From Halorussus halobius (GTDB lineage Archaea; Halobacteriota; Halobacteria; Halobacteriales; Haladaptataceae): a stretch of DNA of 64,000 bases. Positions 17,463 to 25,650 of this stretch are shown piece by piece. Numbering within the stretch: position 1 is the first letter of the stretch; every line of letters begins with the position of its first letter. Position numbers and translations under genes: made by a program. Location of the stretch: the NCBI RefSeq assembly GCF_004765805.1, contig NZ_SBIU01000008.1, forward strand, positions 59,635-123,634. Direction: 5' to 3'. The notes under the pieces were generated by a model that saw nothing but the letters and a program-made list of their open reading frames with translations, searched no databases and was not told the DNA's origin.

Positions 17463-18580
17463 GCGGTCGTCCTCCCGCTGAAGATGCCCTGCGGTTTGAA
17501 CAGCAGTATCACGATCATCACGAGGAACGCGGCGGCCCGGCCGAACTCGGAGGGAATCCATATCACGGACATCGAGGCGGTCATCCCGATGATGATGCCC
17601 CCGCCGATGGCCCCGTATATCGAGCCGATGCCCCCGAGGATGACGGCCGCGAAGATGAGCAACAGCAGCAGCCAGCCGTCGTTGAATCCGAGCGTCCCCT
17701 TCCAGAGGACGAACATGTAGCCCGCGACCCCGGTGAGCCCGCCGCCGATGATCCACGTGTAGCGGACGACCTGCTCGGTCGGGATGCCGGTGATGCGGGC
17801 CAGGTCCTCGTTGTCGGACATCGCGCGCATCGCCTTGCCGAGCTTGGTCCGCTGGAGCAGGAGGTGGACGCCCGCCATCAGCCCGACCGCCACGACGACC
17901 AGCGTGAGGTCGTGGGCGTTGACGCGGACGGCCCCGTCGACGACGTTCACGCTCATCTGGGGGACCGAGCCGGCCGCGGTCGTCCCCCGGACGTCGGTGC
18001 CGAACACGAACACGATGAGGTATCGGAGGGCGAACGCCACGCCGACGCTCGTGATGAGCAGGGTGATGCCGCCCTCGTCGCGGATGGGTCGGTAGACGAA
18101 GCGGTCGACGACCAGCGCCAGCGCGACGGTCGCGACGCCCGCGACGACCATCCCGGCCACGACGGCTATCGGCGAGGTGGTGATGCCGATGCCCAGCGCG
18201 CCGCCGAACACCGACCCGCCCGCCCCGACCAGAAGCAGCGAGCCGACGTTGGCCTCGCCGAGCCCCGCGAGCAGGTACGTCACTGCCCACCCCGAGAACG
18301 CGCCGCTCGTGAGGTAGTCGCCGTGCGAGAAGTTCGCGAAGTTGAGGATGCTGTAGGTCATCGAGAGCCCGATGCCGGCGAGGCCGACGATGAGCCCCCG
18401 AAGCAACCCGTCCCACGCGTACGATGCCACGTCGTTCACTTCGATGGACCCCGTGGCTAACCCGTCGAGGAGGAACCACACGACCCAGAGAGCGACCAGT
18501 CCGACCACGACCGCGAACGGTTGTTCGCGGGCGAGCCGGCGGCCGCGCACGTACGTTTCAGATACACCCATTGATAACAC
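17459..18580 (-). CDS. livH: branched-chain amino acid ABC transporter permease LivH
   Basis: A 373-residue permease and the first gene of the importer operon. It has a hydrophobic profile of eight or more helices, with LivH landmarks LAGIGLSMTYSILNFANFSHGD near the N-terminus and TKLGKAMRAMSDNEDLARIT as the ATPase-contact loop. An in-frame ATG three codons later (MGVSETYV, 18571) is an equally good start. The AT-rich DNA upstream (18595-18660, including AATATCGATAATATTAC) should hold the operon promoter. No binding-protein gene precedes livH; the candidate is the convergent lipoprotein gene at 12318. Confidence 0.92.
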   Translation of the reverse strand: MLSMGVSETYVRGRRLAREQPFAVVVGLVALWVVWFLLDGLATGSIEVNDVASYAWDGLLRGLIVGLAGIGLSMTYSILNFANFSHGDYLTSGAFSGWAVTYLLAGLGEANVGSLLLVGAGGSVFGGALGIGITTSPIAVVAGMVVAGVATVALALVVDRFVYRPIRDEGGITLLITSVGVAFALRYLIVFVFGTDVRGTTAAGSVPQMSVNVVDGAVRVNAHDLTLVVVAVGLMAGVHLLLQRTKLGKAMRAMSDNEDLARITGIPTEQVVRYTWIIGGGLTGVAGYMFVLWKGTLGFNDGWLLLLLIFAAVILGGIGSIYGAIGGGIIIGMTASMSVIWIPSEFGRAAAFLVMIVILLFKPQGIFSGRTTA

Positions 18581-18759
18581 TCCTCATGACAGTATCCTGC
18601 CCCGGACCCATAATAAGGTTTCCAATATCGATAATATTACGTCGTATAAAATCCAACACCTTTCGCTCGTTTCGCCGGACGCGAGCGGGGTCGGGCCGGG
18701 TCGGACGCGGCGCTCGGCCTGGAAACCTGCGGTCGGTTCGTGCGGTGTGGTGGCGACCG

Positions 18760-19362
18760 TCACACACCCCGGCAGTCGGCGCAGATGAGCTGGCCGTTCA
18801 CGTTCGCGAGCTCCCGACTCAGGGTGCCGCAGGTCTCGCAGATGCTCCGGTCGGCGTACTCGTATCGGTCGGCCTCGTCCCGGGCGTCGCCGCCGGCGCT
18901 GCCCGCACCCATCGAGGTCCCGCCGGCGTTCGAGAACGCGACGTCGTCGGGGGCCTCCTCGCGGGCGGTCCGAGCGCCCGACAGCGACGCCGACGCTGCG
19001 ATGAGGTCGCGCTCGGAGAGGACGCCGACCAGTTCCCCCTCGCTGGTGGCCGCGACTCTGCGGATGTCCTCGCGGGACATCGTGGCCGCGGCGTCCGAGA
19101 GCGCCCGGTCGACGTCGACCGACACCACCGGATCGGACATCACCGCCGACACCGCGACGTCGGCCGGGTCGCGCTCGTCGGCGACCAGTTCGAGCACGTC
19201 CGACTCGGTCACGATGCCGACCGGCTGGCTCCCCCTGAGGACGACGACGTAGCCGGCGTCCTCCTCGTCCATCAGCTTCACCGCCCCCAACACGGTGTCC
19301 GACTCGCTGACGCCGACGAACTCCCTGGTCATCACGTCCCTGACGGTCACTTCGCCCTCCAT
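18760..19362 (-). CDS. tandem CBS-domain protein with C-terminal zinc ribbon
   Basis: A 200-residue cytoplasmic protein. Two CBS domains (about residues 5-60 and 68-125) contain VRDVMTREFVGVSESDTV and VSAVMSDPVVSVDVDRAL. A Gly/Ala/Ser-rich linker of about 35 residues leads to a CETCGTLS...CADC zinc-ribbon-like end (four Cys). CBS pairs bind adenosine nucleotides and usually regulate a partner; the ribbon suggests nucleic-acid or protein contact. It stands alone, upstream of livH and convergent with nothing close, so no target can be named. Confidence 0.88.
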   Translation of the reverse strand: MEGEVTVRDVMTREFVGVSESDTVLGAVKLMDEEDAGYVVVLRGSQPVGIVTESDVLELVADERDPADVAVSAVMSDPVVSVDVDRALSDAAATMSREDIRRVAATSEGELVGVLSERDLIAASASLSGARTAREEAPDDVAFSNAGGTSMGAGSAGGDARDEADRYEYADRSICETCGTLSRELANVNGQLICADCRGV

Positions 19363-19450
19363 GTGCGAGAGATTGGCACAGGCGCGCTAAAAAGTATCCC
19401 CGGCAGGCTTAAGCCCGAGTCGGGCGTAGCTTCGAGGTTGCTACGCGCCG

Positions 19451-20209
19451 TCAGTCGACGACGACCCGGTGGCCGTCCTCGCGACACGCTTCGAGCGCGT
19501 GCTTGGCCGCCATCCCGGCCGGCTGGGCGGTGGCCGCGCTTCCCACCCCGACCTTGAGCTCGACCTCGACGGTTCGCTCGACGTGGTCGATGGCGTCCCG
19601 GTAGGCGGCCTCGTCGAGGTCCGGGCAGACCGCGATGACGTTGTCCCCGCCGACGAAGAAGGCGAGGCCGTCGTGGGCCCGGCGCAGATATCGCATGAGT
19701 TCGGCGTACGCCTGCTCGATGTGGATGAACGAGTCGTAGGCGTTGAGCCGGTCGGTGTACTTGCCGGTGGCGTCGTTCACGTCGAAGTGGGCGAGGTGGA
19801 CGTCGTGGTCGGTCCGCTCGTCGGCGGCGAGCGTCCCGCCCCGCAGGATTTCGGTCCGGTCGGCCTCTTGGGCGCTCCCGGCGTCCTGGAGGTGGTCGGT
19901 CGCGGCCGAGAGCGCGTCGACCGGACTGGGCGCGACGCCGACGCCGAAGCTGACGGTCACGGGGTAGCGGTTGCGGACCGACTCCTGTATCATGGCGTGG
20001 TCGGCCTCGTCCATCCCGTTCGTGACCGCGACCATGTTGTCGAACCGGGTGAAGAAGACGTACCCCTCGCGGTTGCCGACGAGTTGCGAGAGGTCGGCGT
20101 ACAGCCGCGACTGGAGCGTCTGGAGGTCGACCTCCCGGCGCGGTTCCGGCGTCACTGTCCACGGCCCGTAGTTGTCGATCTGGATCAGGGTGACCTGGGC
20201 GTTCGTCAC
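19451..20209 (-). CDS. gch3: GTP cyclohydrolase III
   Basis: A 252-residue archaeal enzyme (ArfA type) that converts GTP to the formylamino-pyrimidine FAPy, the first step of archaeal riboflavin and F420 deazaflavin synthesis. The protein is a repeat of two cyclase-like halves, each with a hairpin motif: FFTRFDNMVAVTNG (about residues 52-65) and FFVGGDNVIAVCPD (about 184-197). The pattern QIDNYGPWT near the N-terminus is characteristic. Length matches the family. It is transcribed from the AT-richer region before 20486 and shows no operon partner. Confidence 0.93.
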   Translation of the reverse strand: MTNAQVTLIQIDNYGPWTVTPEPRREVDLQTLQSRLYADLSQLVGNREGYVFFTRFDNMVAVTNGMDEADHAMIQESVRNRYPVTVSFGVGVAPSPVDALSAATDHLQDAGSAQEADRTEILRGGTLAADERTDHDVHLAHFDVNDATGKYTDRLNAYDSFIHIEQAYAELMRYLRRAHDGLAFFVGGDNVIAVCPDLDEAAYRDAIDHVERTVEVELKVGVGSAATAQPAGMAAKHALEACREDGHRVVVD

Positions 20210-20447
20210 TGTTACGCGACGGTTGTCACTGCCACCTTATAAGCCATCCTAATTCCGATAGGAGTTCCAGAAGTGTGAATGGGCGGTCAGTCGGGCCACC
20301 ACTATTGCCGGAACGGACGAGAATCGGCGAGTAGCCGCCGATTCCCACGAAGCGCTCCCGGTAGGTGACCGAACAGTCGCATTCGACCGTCGGAATTCGA
20401 GATAGGGGACATATTCGTCCAAAATATACGGCCGCAGGCAAACGTAT

Positions 20448-20466
20448 TACGGAAGTCTTATCCGTA
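20448..20466 (+). promoter_or_regulatory. cspA promoter with short inverted repeat
   Basis: CTTATCC lies about 25 nt upstream of the cspA ATG and is bracketed by TACGGA (20448-20453) and TCCGTA (20461-20466), a 6-bp inverted repeat with a 7-nt spacer across the TATA position. It could be an operator or chance. Confidence 0.35.
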
Positions 20467-20486
20467 CACCGGGCATTCGAGTTGCA

Positions 20487-20681
20487 ATGGCAGAAGGAAA
20501 CGTTGACTTCTTCAACGACACTGGCGGCTACGGATTCATCTCGACTGAGGACGCGGACGACGACGTGTTCTTCCACATGGAAGACATCGGCGGCCCGGAC
20601 CTTGAAGAGGGAACCGACGTAGAGTTTAGCATCGAACAGGCCCCGAAGGGTCCGCGCGCGACGAACCTCACGCGCCTTTAA
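20487..20681 (+). CDS. cspA: cold-shock domain protein
   Basis: A 64-residue single cold-shock domain that binds single-stranded RNA or DNA. RNP1-like GGYGFIS is at residues 13-19 and RNP2-like DVFFHMED at 26-33. It is strongly acidic, as expected in a halophile. The short AT-rich leader ahead of the ATG fits a highly expressed leaderless gene. A small hairpin follows the stop. Confidence 0.93.
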   Translation: MAEGNVDFFNDTGGYGFISTEDADDDVFFHMEDIGGPDLEEGTDVEFSIEQAPKGPRATNLTRL

Positions 20682-20695
20682 ACAACGCTTTCAGG

Positions 20696-20723
20696 CCGCC
20701 TGACGGCGGATGAACGCGCTTTT
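20696..20723 (+). terminator. possible terminator after cspA
   Basis: CCGCC-TGAC-GGCGG forms a 5-bp hairpin 15 nt after the cspA stop and is followed by a short T run (CTTTTCC at 20719-20725). Weak, but correctly placed. Confidence 0.3.
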
Positions 20724-20919
20724 CCGTGACACTACGACCGACCAGCGGCGAGCCCGCCGTCGAGTCGGAACGCGCTCGACGACAACTCGCAGCGCTGTGT
20801 GTGGCACTTTTGCCGGGGCTCGAAGGACGGTGACGGTGACGGTCGGTAGTGGTGGCTGGAGGCGGCGGGAAACGTCGGTTACGGGAATTGGTAACGGGAC
20901 GAAGCGACGGAAAGGCGCA

Positions 20920-21060
20920 GCTCGCTACTGCTTGAGCCGAGGGGAACCGCGACCGCACGGCACAGCGCCGCCACCGCACTGCAACCGCACACCACCGCAA
21001 CTGCACGCGACCGCGAGCCGCTCACTCCCTGCGGTCGTTTCGGGGGATTCAAACCCCCGT
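20920..21060. repeat. half copy of the palindromic element with CCGCAA-type tract
   Basis: The gap before udk contains GCTCGCTACTGCTTGAGCCG, like the right-hand GCTAGCTACTGCCTCAAC of copy 1, followed by a run of ACCGCACNGCACCGCAACC-type hexamers. Near 21041-21059 is a hairpin (CGGGGG, 7-nt loop, CCCCCG) that, read on the minus strand, resembles a tRNA T-arm with loop TTTGAAT. No protein is supported between 20724 and 21078. Confidence 0.4.
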
Positions 21061-21078
21061 CACGCCTGTACCCTGCCA

Positions 21079-21921
21079 ATGACAATCCCGTCGTTCGTCA
21101 TCGGCATCGCCGGGGGGACCGGCGCGGGGAAGACGACGGTGGCCCGCGAGATAACCGCCGAGGTCGAGGACTCGGTGACGCGCATCCCGATGGACAACTA
21201 CTACGAGGATCTGAGCCACCTCGACTTCGAGCAGCGGGCGGCGGCCAACTACGACCACCCGTCGGCGTTCGAGTGGGAACTCCTGCGCGAGCACATGGAC
21301 GCGCTCCTGTCGGGGCGGACCATCGAGATGCCCCAGTACGACTTCGCCGACCACAACCGCAAGGACGAGACCGTCACGGTCGACCCCACCGACGTCGTGG
21401 TTCTGGAGGGCATCTTCGCGCTGTACGACGAGGACGTCAACGAGATGCTCGACGTGCAGGTGTACGTCGAGACCGACGCCGACGTGCGCATCCTCCGGCG
21501 CATCGAGCGCGACGTGGTCGAGCGCGGGCGCGACCTCGAAGGCGTGATGGACCAGTACCTCTCGACGGTCAAGCCGATGCACGAGCAGTTCGTCGCGCCC
21601 ACCAAGAAGCGCGCCGACCTCATCATCCCCGAGGGCGCGAACAGGGTCGCGGTGAACCTGCTCGAAGAGAAGGTCCGCGCGGAAACCTACGCCGATTCGG
21701 GCTCGGGGTGGACGCTCGACGAGGCCGGCGTCGAGCACGAGGGGGCCGAGCGCCTCGCGGTCACGGAACCCGGCGTCGGTGACGCCACCGAAACCGAGAG
21801 GTGGGACCGCGACGGACCCGCTCGGGACGGCGACGCGAGCGCGTGGGGCGACGAGGACAGCGAGCCGTGGGTCGACGAGCGCGCGCGAGACGACCAATCG
21901 CTCGACGACGGAGAGCCGTAG
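21079..21921 (+). CDS. udk: uridine kinase
   Basis: Phosphorylates uridine and cytidine to their monophosphates in pyrimidine salvage. The P-loop GGTGAGKT is at about residues 12-19, followed by the family motif MDNYYEDLSHLDFEQRAA, then YDHPSAFE, PQYDFADHNRKDETV and a Walker-B-like VVLEGIFALY. The kinase core ends near residue 200. An acidic tail of about 75 residues (DSGSGWTLDEAG ... DDQSLDDGEP) is an unusual, probably disordered extension. The ATG at 21079 is chosen because upstream in-frame sequence is the repeat tract. Confidence 0.92.
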   Translation: MTIPSFVIGIAGGTGAGKTTVAREITAEVEDSVTRIPMDNYYEDLSHLDFEQRAAANYDHPSAFEWELLREHMDALLSGRTIEMPQYDFADHNRKDETVTVDPTDVVVLEGIFALYDEDVNEMLDVQVYVETDADVRILRRIERDVVERGRDLEGVMDQYLSTVKPMHEQFVAPTKKRADLIIPEGANRVAVNLLEEKVRAETYADSGSGWTLDEAGVEHEGAERLAVTEPGVGDATETERWDRDGPARDGDASAWGDEDSEPWVDERARDDQSLDDGEP

Positions 21922-21939
21922 AAGAGCCGGGAGCGCCGG

Positions 21940-22260
21940 TCAGGCGCTCTTTTTCTCGGGCGACTCGCCCTGCGGGTGGTAGTCCCAGAACCCGCCGGCG
22001 CGCATCCCGGCACCTACCGCCTTGTGGAAGTCGACGATGGTCTCGAACTCCTCGCCCTCGACGTACTCGAAGACGTCCGCGACGCTGACCACGCGCCCGG
22101 AGTTGATGCGCAGCGGCTCGTCGGCGTGTTCCTCGACGAACTCCTGTTTGGCCAGCGGGAAGTCCTCGTCCTCGTCGAGTCGCTTGGCGAGGATCGCCAT
22201 GCCGTACTTGCGTCCGCCTTCGCTGCCCTCCTCGCCGTCTGGGTCGTGGGGCCAGTCCAT
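21940..22260 (-). CDS. DUF5785 family protein
   Basis: A 106-residue acidic protein beginning MDWPHDPDGEEGSEGGRKYG and containing VVSVADVFEYVEGEEFETIV, which matches my recollection of the small haloarchaeal DUF5785 family. It has no membrane segment or Cys motif. Function unknown. The ATG at 22260 is chosen because that N-terminus is characteristic, whereas upstream in-frame sequence is Arg/Ser-rich noise. It converges on udk with 18 nt between stops. Confidence 0.85.
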   Translation of the reverse strand: MDWPHDPDGEEGSEGGRKYGMAILAKRLDEDEDFPLAKQEFVEEHADEPLRINSGRVVSVADVFEYVEGEEFETIVDFHKAVGAGMRAGGFWDYHPQGESPEKKSA

Positions 22261-22317
22261 ACCCGAAGCGTCGGACGGGTGGAGCAAAAGGATTTCTCCT
22301 CGCGGTCGGCCAGCACG

Positions 22318-22400
22318 GTGCAGTGGCGTGTGGTCGCGGTTGCGGTGCTGTCCGTGTGCTCGCGGCGTGGTTGCGGTCTCATATGCTCGAGCAACAGCTC
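22318..22400. repeat. half copy of the palindromic element (left-arm type)
   Basis: GGTCGCGGTTGCGGTGCTGT, then GGTTGCGGTCTCATATGCTCG and AGCAACAGCTCGC, follow the order of the left half of copies 1 and 2 (TGCGGTTGCGGT hexamers, then CACTCAT, then the GCTAGC core), but the matching right half is absent and the GCTAGC core has diverged. Confidence 0.35.
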
Positions 22401-22507
22401 GCGGCCTCGTTGCTGTCCTCGGCAGTATCACTCGGTTCAGGACGGTCGTTCGATTCGAGGTCGAACTGACAGACGAGCTGCTCGACCCGTCGCTCGCGTC
22501 AGAACGA

Positions 22508-22648
22508 CGGTGGGATTGGGATTTGAACCGGAGCCAGACGGCCCGGGATGCTCGCTTCGCTCGCGGCGTTGCCGGTCGCATTTCGAGGCCCCTGGCCTCG
22601 CTCGCTGCGCGTCCGGGCTGCGACTGGCAGGGCTCAAATCCCAATCGG
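22508..22648. repeat. tRNA-Ser 3'-end duplication with inverted partner
   Basis: The 22 bp at 22508-22529 (CGGTGGGATTGGGATTTGAA plus CC) are identical to 22713-22734, the discriminator, acceptor 3' strand and T-arm of tRNA-Ser. An inverted partial copy (TCAAATCCCAAT, 22634-22645) closes an imperfect palindrome with CTCGCTTCGCTCGC-type sequence inside. A duplicated tRNA 3' end is the usual footprint of site-specific integration, but no integrase is present. Confidence 0.6.
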
Positions 22649-22712
22649 AACCGCATTGCTCCGCACCATGACGCGAGTACACGAGGTACTCGCCATTTGT
22701 TCGTCGCAGAAG

Positions 22713-22796
22713 CGGTGGGATTGGGATTTGAACCCAAGAGGCCTTCCGGCCACCTGCTTTCAAGGCAGGCGCAATAGGCCGCTCTGCCATCCCACC
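22713..22796 (-). tRNA. tRNA-Ser (anticodon TGA)
   Basis: Minus-strand cloverleaf. The acceptor GGTGGGA pairs with TCCCACC, and the D-arm contains GAGCGG. The anticodon stem CCTGC/GCAGG carries loop CTTGAAA (anticodon TGA), and a long variable arm TGGCCGGAAGGCCTC is typical of serine tRNAs. The T-stem TTGGG/CCCAA has loop TTCAAAT, and the discriminator is G. There is no intron or encoded CCA. Confidence 0.95.
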
Positions 22797-22882
22797 GCGC
22801 CCGATGCTTGGCCGCGACTCGTCTAAGAACTGTCGGTCTCGATTCGGATTGCCAACCAGCTAAAAGAAGGCGGCACCGCGAG

Positions 22883-23644
22883 TCAGTTCGTGCGGTGAAG
22901 CGTCGGCTCGCCGTCCCCGTCGGGCCGGACGCACAGGCCCCACTCCCGAATCAGTTCGGCGGTGTGTTCGGGCACGGCCAGCCCGGCCGAAATCCGGGCG
23001 TCGAGCACCGCGACCAGCGACGCCAGCTCCGGGCCGGTCCCGACGCGGGGCGCTGACGGGAGCAACGCGACCGAGTGGCCCGCGTCGGCCGCGCGCGTCG
23101 CCAGCGTCTCGACCTCGGGGACCGCGAACGCGTCCTCGAAGTCGACGGTGTCGGTGAAGCCCGCGTAGTAGGTGCCCCCGCGCTCGCTCGGGCCGAGCAC
23201 CACCTCGTTGGTCCGGAGCTTCATCGCGGCGCTGTCGACCTCCTTGCGAGTCATGCTCGGCGCGGTGCCGGGGACGACAGCGGCCGAACGAACGCCCTCC
23301 TCGTCGAGCAGGTGCGTGACGGTGTTGCCCGCCCGCGCGGCACGGTCGGAGCCGACCTGCACCTCGAAGCGGGCCGCCTCGGGGTCGTCGAGCGCGTCGG
23401 CCGCGAGCGCGCGGACCGCGGCTTGGGCGCTCTCCTCCTGGCGGTACGCTTCCGGGAGGCGGTCGTCGGGGCGGTAGTTGACCAGCAGGTCGCCCCCGCT
23501 GCGCTCGACCGCGCGGAGCGTGTCCTTCAGCGACGCGGCGTAGAGGTCGGCCGCCTCCGATTCCGAGAGCGGCGACGACGCGGGGAGCTTCGGGACGACG
23601 AGCCCCGGCCGCGGCGGGTCGGCGAGGACCGCGATGACTGTCAT
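22883..23644 (-). CDS. DUF2064 / nucleotidyl- or glycosyltransferase-like protein
   Basis: A 253-residue protein with the GT-A-like layout of the DUF2064 family: MTVIAVLADPPRPGLVVPKL at the N-terminus, a central AAVVPGTAPSMTRKEVDSA and VVLGPSERGGTYYAGFTD, and an inner LLPSAPRVGTGPELASLV near the end. In bacteria this family is annotated as rSAM/selenodomain-associated transferase, while the archaeal role is not settled. The DxD-type metal site of true glycosyltransferases is not evident. It is transcribed away from the small membrane-protein gene at 23706, with 61 nt between the start codons. Confidence 0.75.
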   Translation of the reverse strand: MTVIAVLADPPRPGLVVPKLPASSPLSESEAADLYAASLKDTLRAVERSGGDLLVNYRPDDRLPEAYRQEESAQAAVRALAADALDDPEAARFEVQVGSDRAARAGNTVTHLLDEEGVRSAAVVPGTAPSMTRKEVDSAAMKLRTNEVVLGPSERGGTYYAGFTDTVDFEDAFAVPEVETLATRAADAGHSVALLPSAPRVGTGPELASLVAVLDARISAGLAVPEHTAELIREWGLCVRPDGDGEPTLHRTN

Positions 23645-23705
23645 GCCCGGACCTCGGGCGGCGCGACCCTTGAAGGTTTTACTCCTGGGTGCTCACGGTC
23701 CGGGT

Positions 23706-23912
23706 ATGAATCGCCTCACGCCACTCGCTGCACTCGCAGTCGGCGCGACCGCCGCCGGCGCTGTCGGGTCGTTCGTCGGCCTCGCCCGAGCGGTCGCCGG
23801 AAACGCCGCCGCGCTCGCGACGGTCGGCCTCGTCGCGCTCGTCGTCGTCAGTCTGGGCGGACTCGGCTCCGCGCCGTCCCGCGCGCTGTCGACGCCTTAC
23901 TGGGGACGATAA
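23706..23912 (+). CDS. small membrane protein, 68 residues
   Basis: MNRLTPLAALAVGATAAGAV and the following residues form two hydrophobic helices (about 6-26 and 34-52) with a short polar C-terminus (SRALSTPYWGR). Codon composition is gene-like. The start is placed at 23706 because the upstream in-frame region overlaps the divergent DUF2064 start. Function unknown. Confidence 0.6.
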   Translation: MNRLTPLAALAVGATAAGAVGSFVGLARAVAGNAAALATVGLVALVVVSLGGLGSAPSRALSTPYWGR

Positions 23913-24063
23913 CCGCCACGCGGCGAGGCGGTTGGGTCGACGTAACCTGCTCACGTCGGCGTTGCCGGAGCTATAAGAGCGTCTCCGACCAAACGACGGG
24001 CGTGATAGACGACAGAGCGTCCGGCGAACTGCGTGCCAAGCGACCGCGCCGAACCGAACGACC

Positions 24064-24909
24064 ATGGACTCGAACGTAGACGCGCTCCCGGCCGAGACTC
24101 GAATCGGACGAACCGCCCTCGGGGCGTCGAATCTCGGGGAGATGGTCGAGTTCTACCGGGACGTGGTCGGACTCGGCGTCCTCGACCGCACCGACGCGAC
24201 GGCGGTCCTCGGCGTCGACGGGACCCCGTTGCTCGTGCTGGACCGCGACTCGGACGCAGGCCGGCGAGACCCGTCGCGGGCGGGGCTGTTCCACACCGCG
24301 TTCAGGGTCCCCTCGCGTGGTGCGCTGGGCGACGCCCTGGCTCGGATTCGGGACCGCGCGCGACTCGACGGCGCGTCCGACCACGGCGTCAGCGAGGCGC
24401 TGTACCTCACCGACCCGGAGGGAAACGGCGTCGAAATCTACCGGGACTTCCCGCGAGCGGAGTGGCCCCGGAGCGCCGACGGGGGCGTCCGCATGGGCAC
24501 GTACCGCCTCCACCTCGACCCGCTGGCGGCCGCTGCCACGGGCGAGTCGGCCGCGCCGCCCGGAACCGACGTGGGTCACGTCCACCTCGAAGTGACCTCG
24601 CTCGACGCGTTCGAGGAGTTTTACGTCGACCGCCTCGGGTTCGAGCGGCAGGCGGCGGTGCCCGACGCCCTGTTCGTGTCCGCCGGCGGCTATCACCACC
24701 ACGTCGGCGCGAACACGTGGAACGGTCGCTCGGAACCGACCGGCGACGGTGGGCTGTCGTGGTTCGAGGTCGTCGTCCCGCAAGCGCGGGCGCTCGACGC
24801 GATACGGGACCGGCTCTCGGCGAGCCAGTACGCGATGGCCGAGACCGACGACGGCGTCGCCGTCACGGGACCGGACGACATCGAAGTCCGATTTCGGGTC
24901 GAGACGTAG
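24064..24909 (+). CDS. VOC-family dioxygenase/glyoxalase-like protein (CatE type)
   Basis: A 281-residue protein made of two vicinal-oxygen-chelate modules. The first (about residues 12-135) contains LGEMVEFYRDVVGLGVLDR, GLFHTAFRVPS and LTDPEGNGVEIYRDFPR. The second (about 165-280) contains VGHVHLEVTSLDAFEEFYVD, GGYHHHVGANTWNG and VTGPDDIEVRF. This matches the CatE-like ring-cleavage or glyoxalase group, with metal ligands probably from FHTAF, HVHLEV, YHHHVG and the late acidic residue. The substrate is not predictable; no aromatic degradation genes are nearby. Confidence 0.88.
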   Translation: MDSNVDALPAETRIGRTALGASNLGEMVEFYRDVVGLGVLDRTDATAVLGVDGTPLLVLDRDSDAGRRDPSRAGLFHTAFRVPSRGALGDALARIRDRARLDGASDHGVSEALYLTDPEGNGVEIYRDFPRAEWPRSADGGVRMGTYRLHLDPLAAAATGESAAPPGTDVGHVHLEVTSLDAFEEFYVDRLGFERQAAVPDALFVSAGGYHHHVGANTWNGRSEPTGDGGLSWFEVVVPQARALDAIRDRLSASQYAMAETDDGVAVTGPDDIEVRFRVET

Positions 24910-24975
24910 CGTCCGCGCAGTAGACGTAGTTTCCGCGTGGCGGTTTCTCGCCGGCGCTTCCGACGCCAACGTTCG

Positions 24976-25608
24976 CTACCGACCCCGCCGCCCCTTGGTC
25001 TGTCGATAATCCCGGTCCATCAGGTCGAGGAAGTGGTCGACGAACGCCTCGCGCTCGTCGTCGGTCGCCTCTCGCGGGTCGGCCATCGGCACGATTTCGA
25101 ACCCCCGGCCCCGAATCGTGGTGGCGTGGTCGTCAGTCGCGTCGAACGCCTCGGCCGGCGCGGTGGTGTACTCGGCCGCGAGCTCGGTCAGCGCGCGCCC
25201 GCCCACCGGGACCAGTATCTCGGGATTTATCATCCGAATCTCGGCGTTGAGGTAGGGTTCGCAGGTCCGGACCTCCTCGTCGGTCGGCGACCGCTCGGGG
25301 TGGCGACACCGCGCGAGATAGGTCACGAACGCGTTTTCGAGTTCGGGGTCGGCGGCGCTGGGCAGCGAGTTGTTGAGCCCGAGTTGACCCAGCACGTGCT
25401 GGAGCGCCTCCCCGCGCTCGTCGCCGGTGAACGGGACGCCGGTCCGGTCGGCTCCCTCGCCGGGCGCTTCGCCGACGAACAGGAAGTCCGCGCCCACGTC
25501 GCCGTAGCCGTGGACGACCTGCTCGCGGGCGTCACACAGCGCCGGGCAGTTCCGGCAGTCGGCGTCCATCCCGAACGGGTTCGAGCGGGTCTGCTGGTTC
25601 GCGTCCAT
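24976..25608 (-). CDS. uracil-DNA glycosylase, 4Fe-4S (family 4-like)
   Basis: Removes uracil from deaminated DNA to start base-excision repair. The 210-residue protein has the four-cysteine pattern of the iron-sulphur type (Cys18, Cys21, Cys101, Cys116) and the active-site GEAPGEGADRTGVPF motif (about residues 46-60). The C-terminal region has the PMADPREAT patch, but its His is Asp in place of the usual HP(S/A) motif. This departs from canonical family 4, so a haloarchaeal subfamily is likely. It sits 42 nt downstream of the DUF7504-like gene on the same strand. Confidence 0.88.
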   Translation of the reverse strand: MDANQQTRSNPFGMDADCRNCPALCDAREQVVHGYGDVGADFLFVGEAPGEGADRTGVPFTGDERGEALQHVLGQLGLNNSLPSAADPELENAFVTYLARCRHPERSPTDEEVRTCEPYLNAEIRMINPEILVPVGGRALTELAAEYTTAPAEAFDATDDHATTIRGRGFEIVPMADPREATDDEREAFVDHFLDLMDRDYRQTKGRRGR

Positions 25609-25650
25609 CGTCGGGAGCGTGGGGGCCGCGCGGTAAAAACCGGTCGGGAG

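Noticed and set aside
16098..18479. livM frame extended upstream to about 790 codons
   Set aside because: The extension overlaps livH and is Arg/Gly/His-rich; the ATG at 17462 that overlaps the livH stop by 4 nt is the natural start.
21041..21059. Hairpin before udk as a tRNA
   Set aside because: It resembles only a T-arm, with T in place of the invariant C56 on the minus strand, and lacks the other arms; best seen as repeat-derived.
22508..22796. A second full tRNA gene at the duplicated tRNA-Ser end
   Set aside because: Only the T-arm and acceptor 3' strand are repeated; no anticodon arm or 5' acceptor strand is present.
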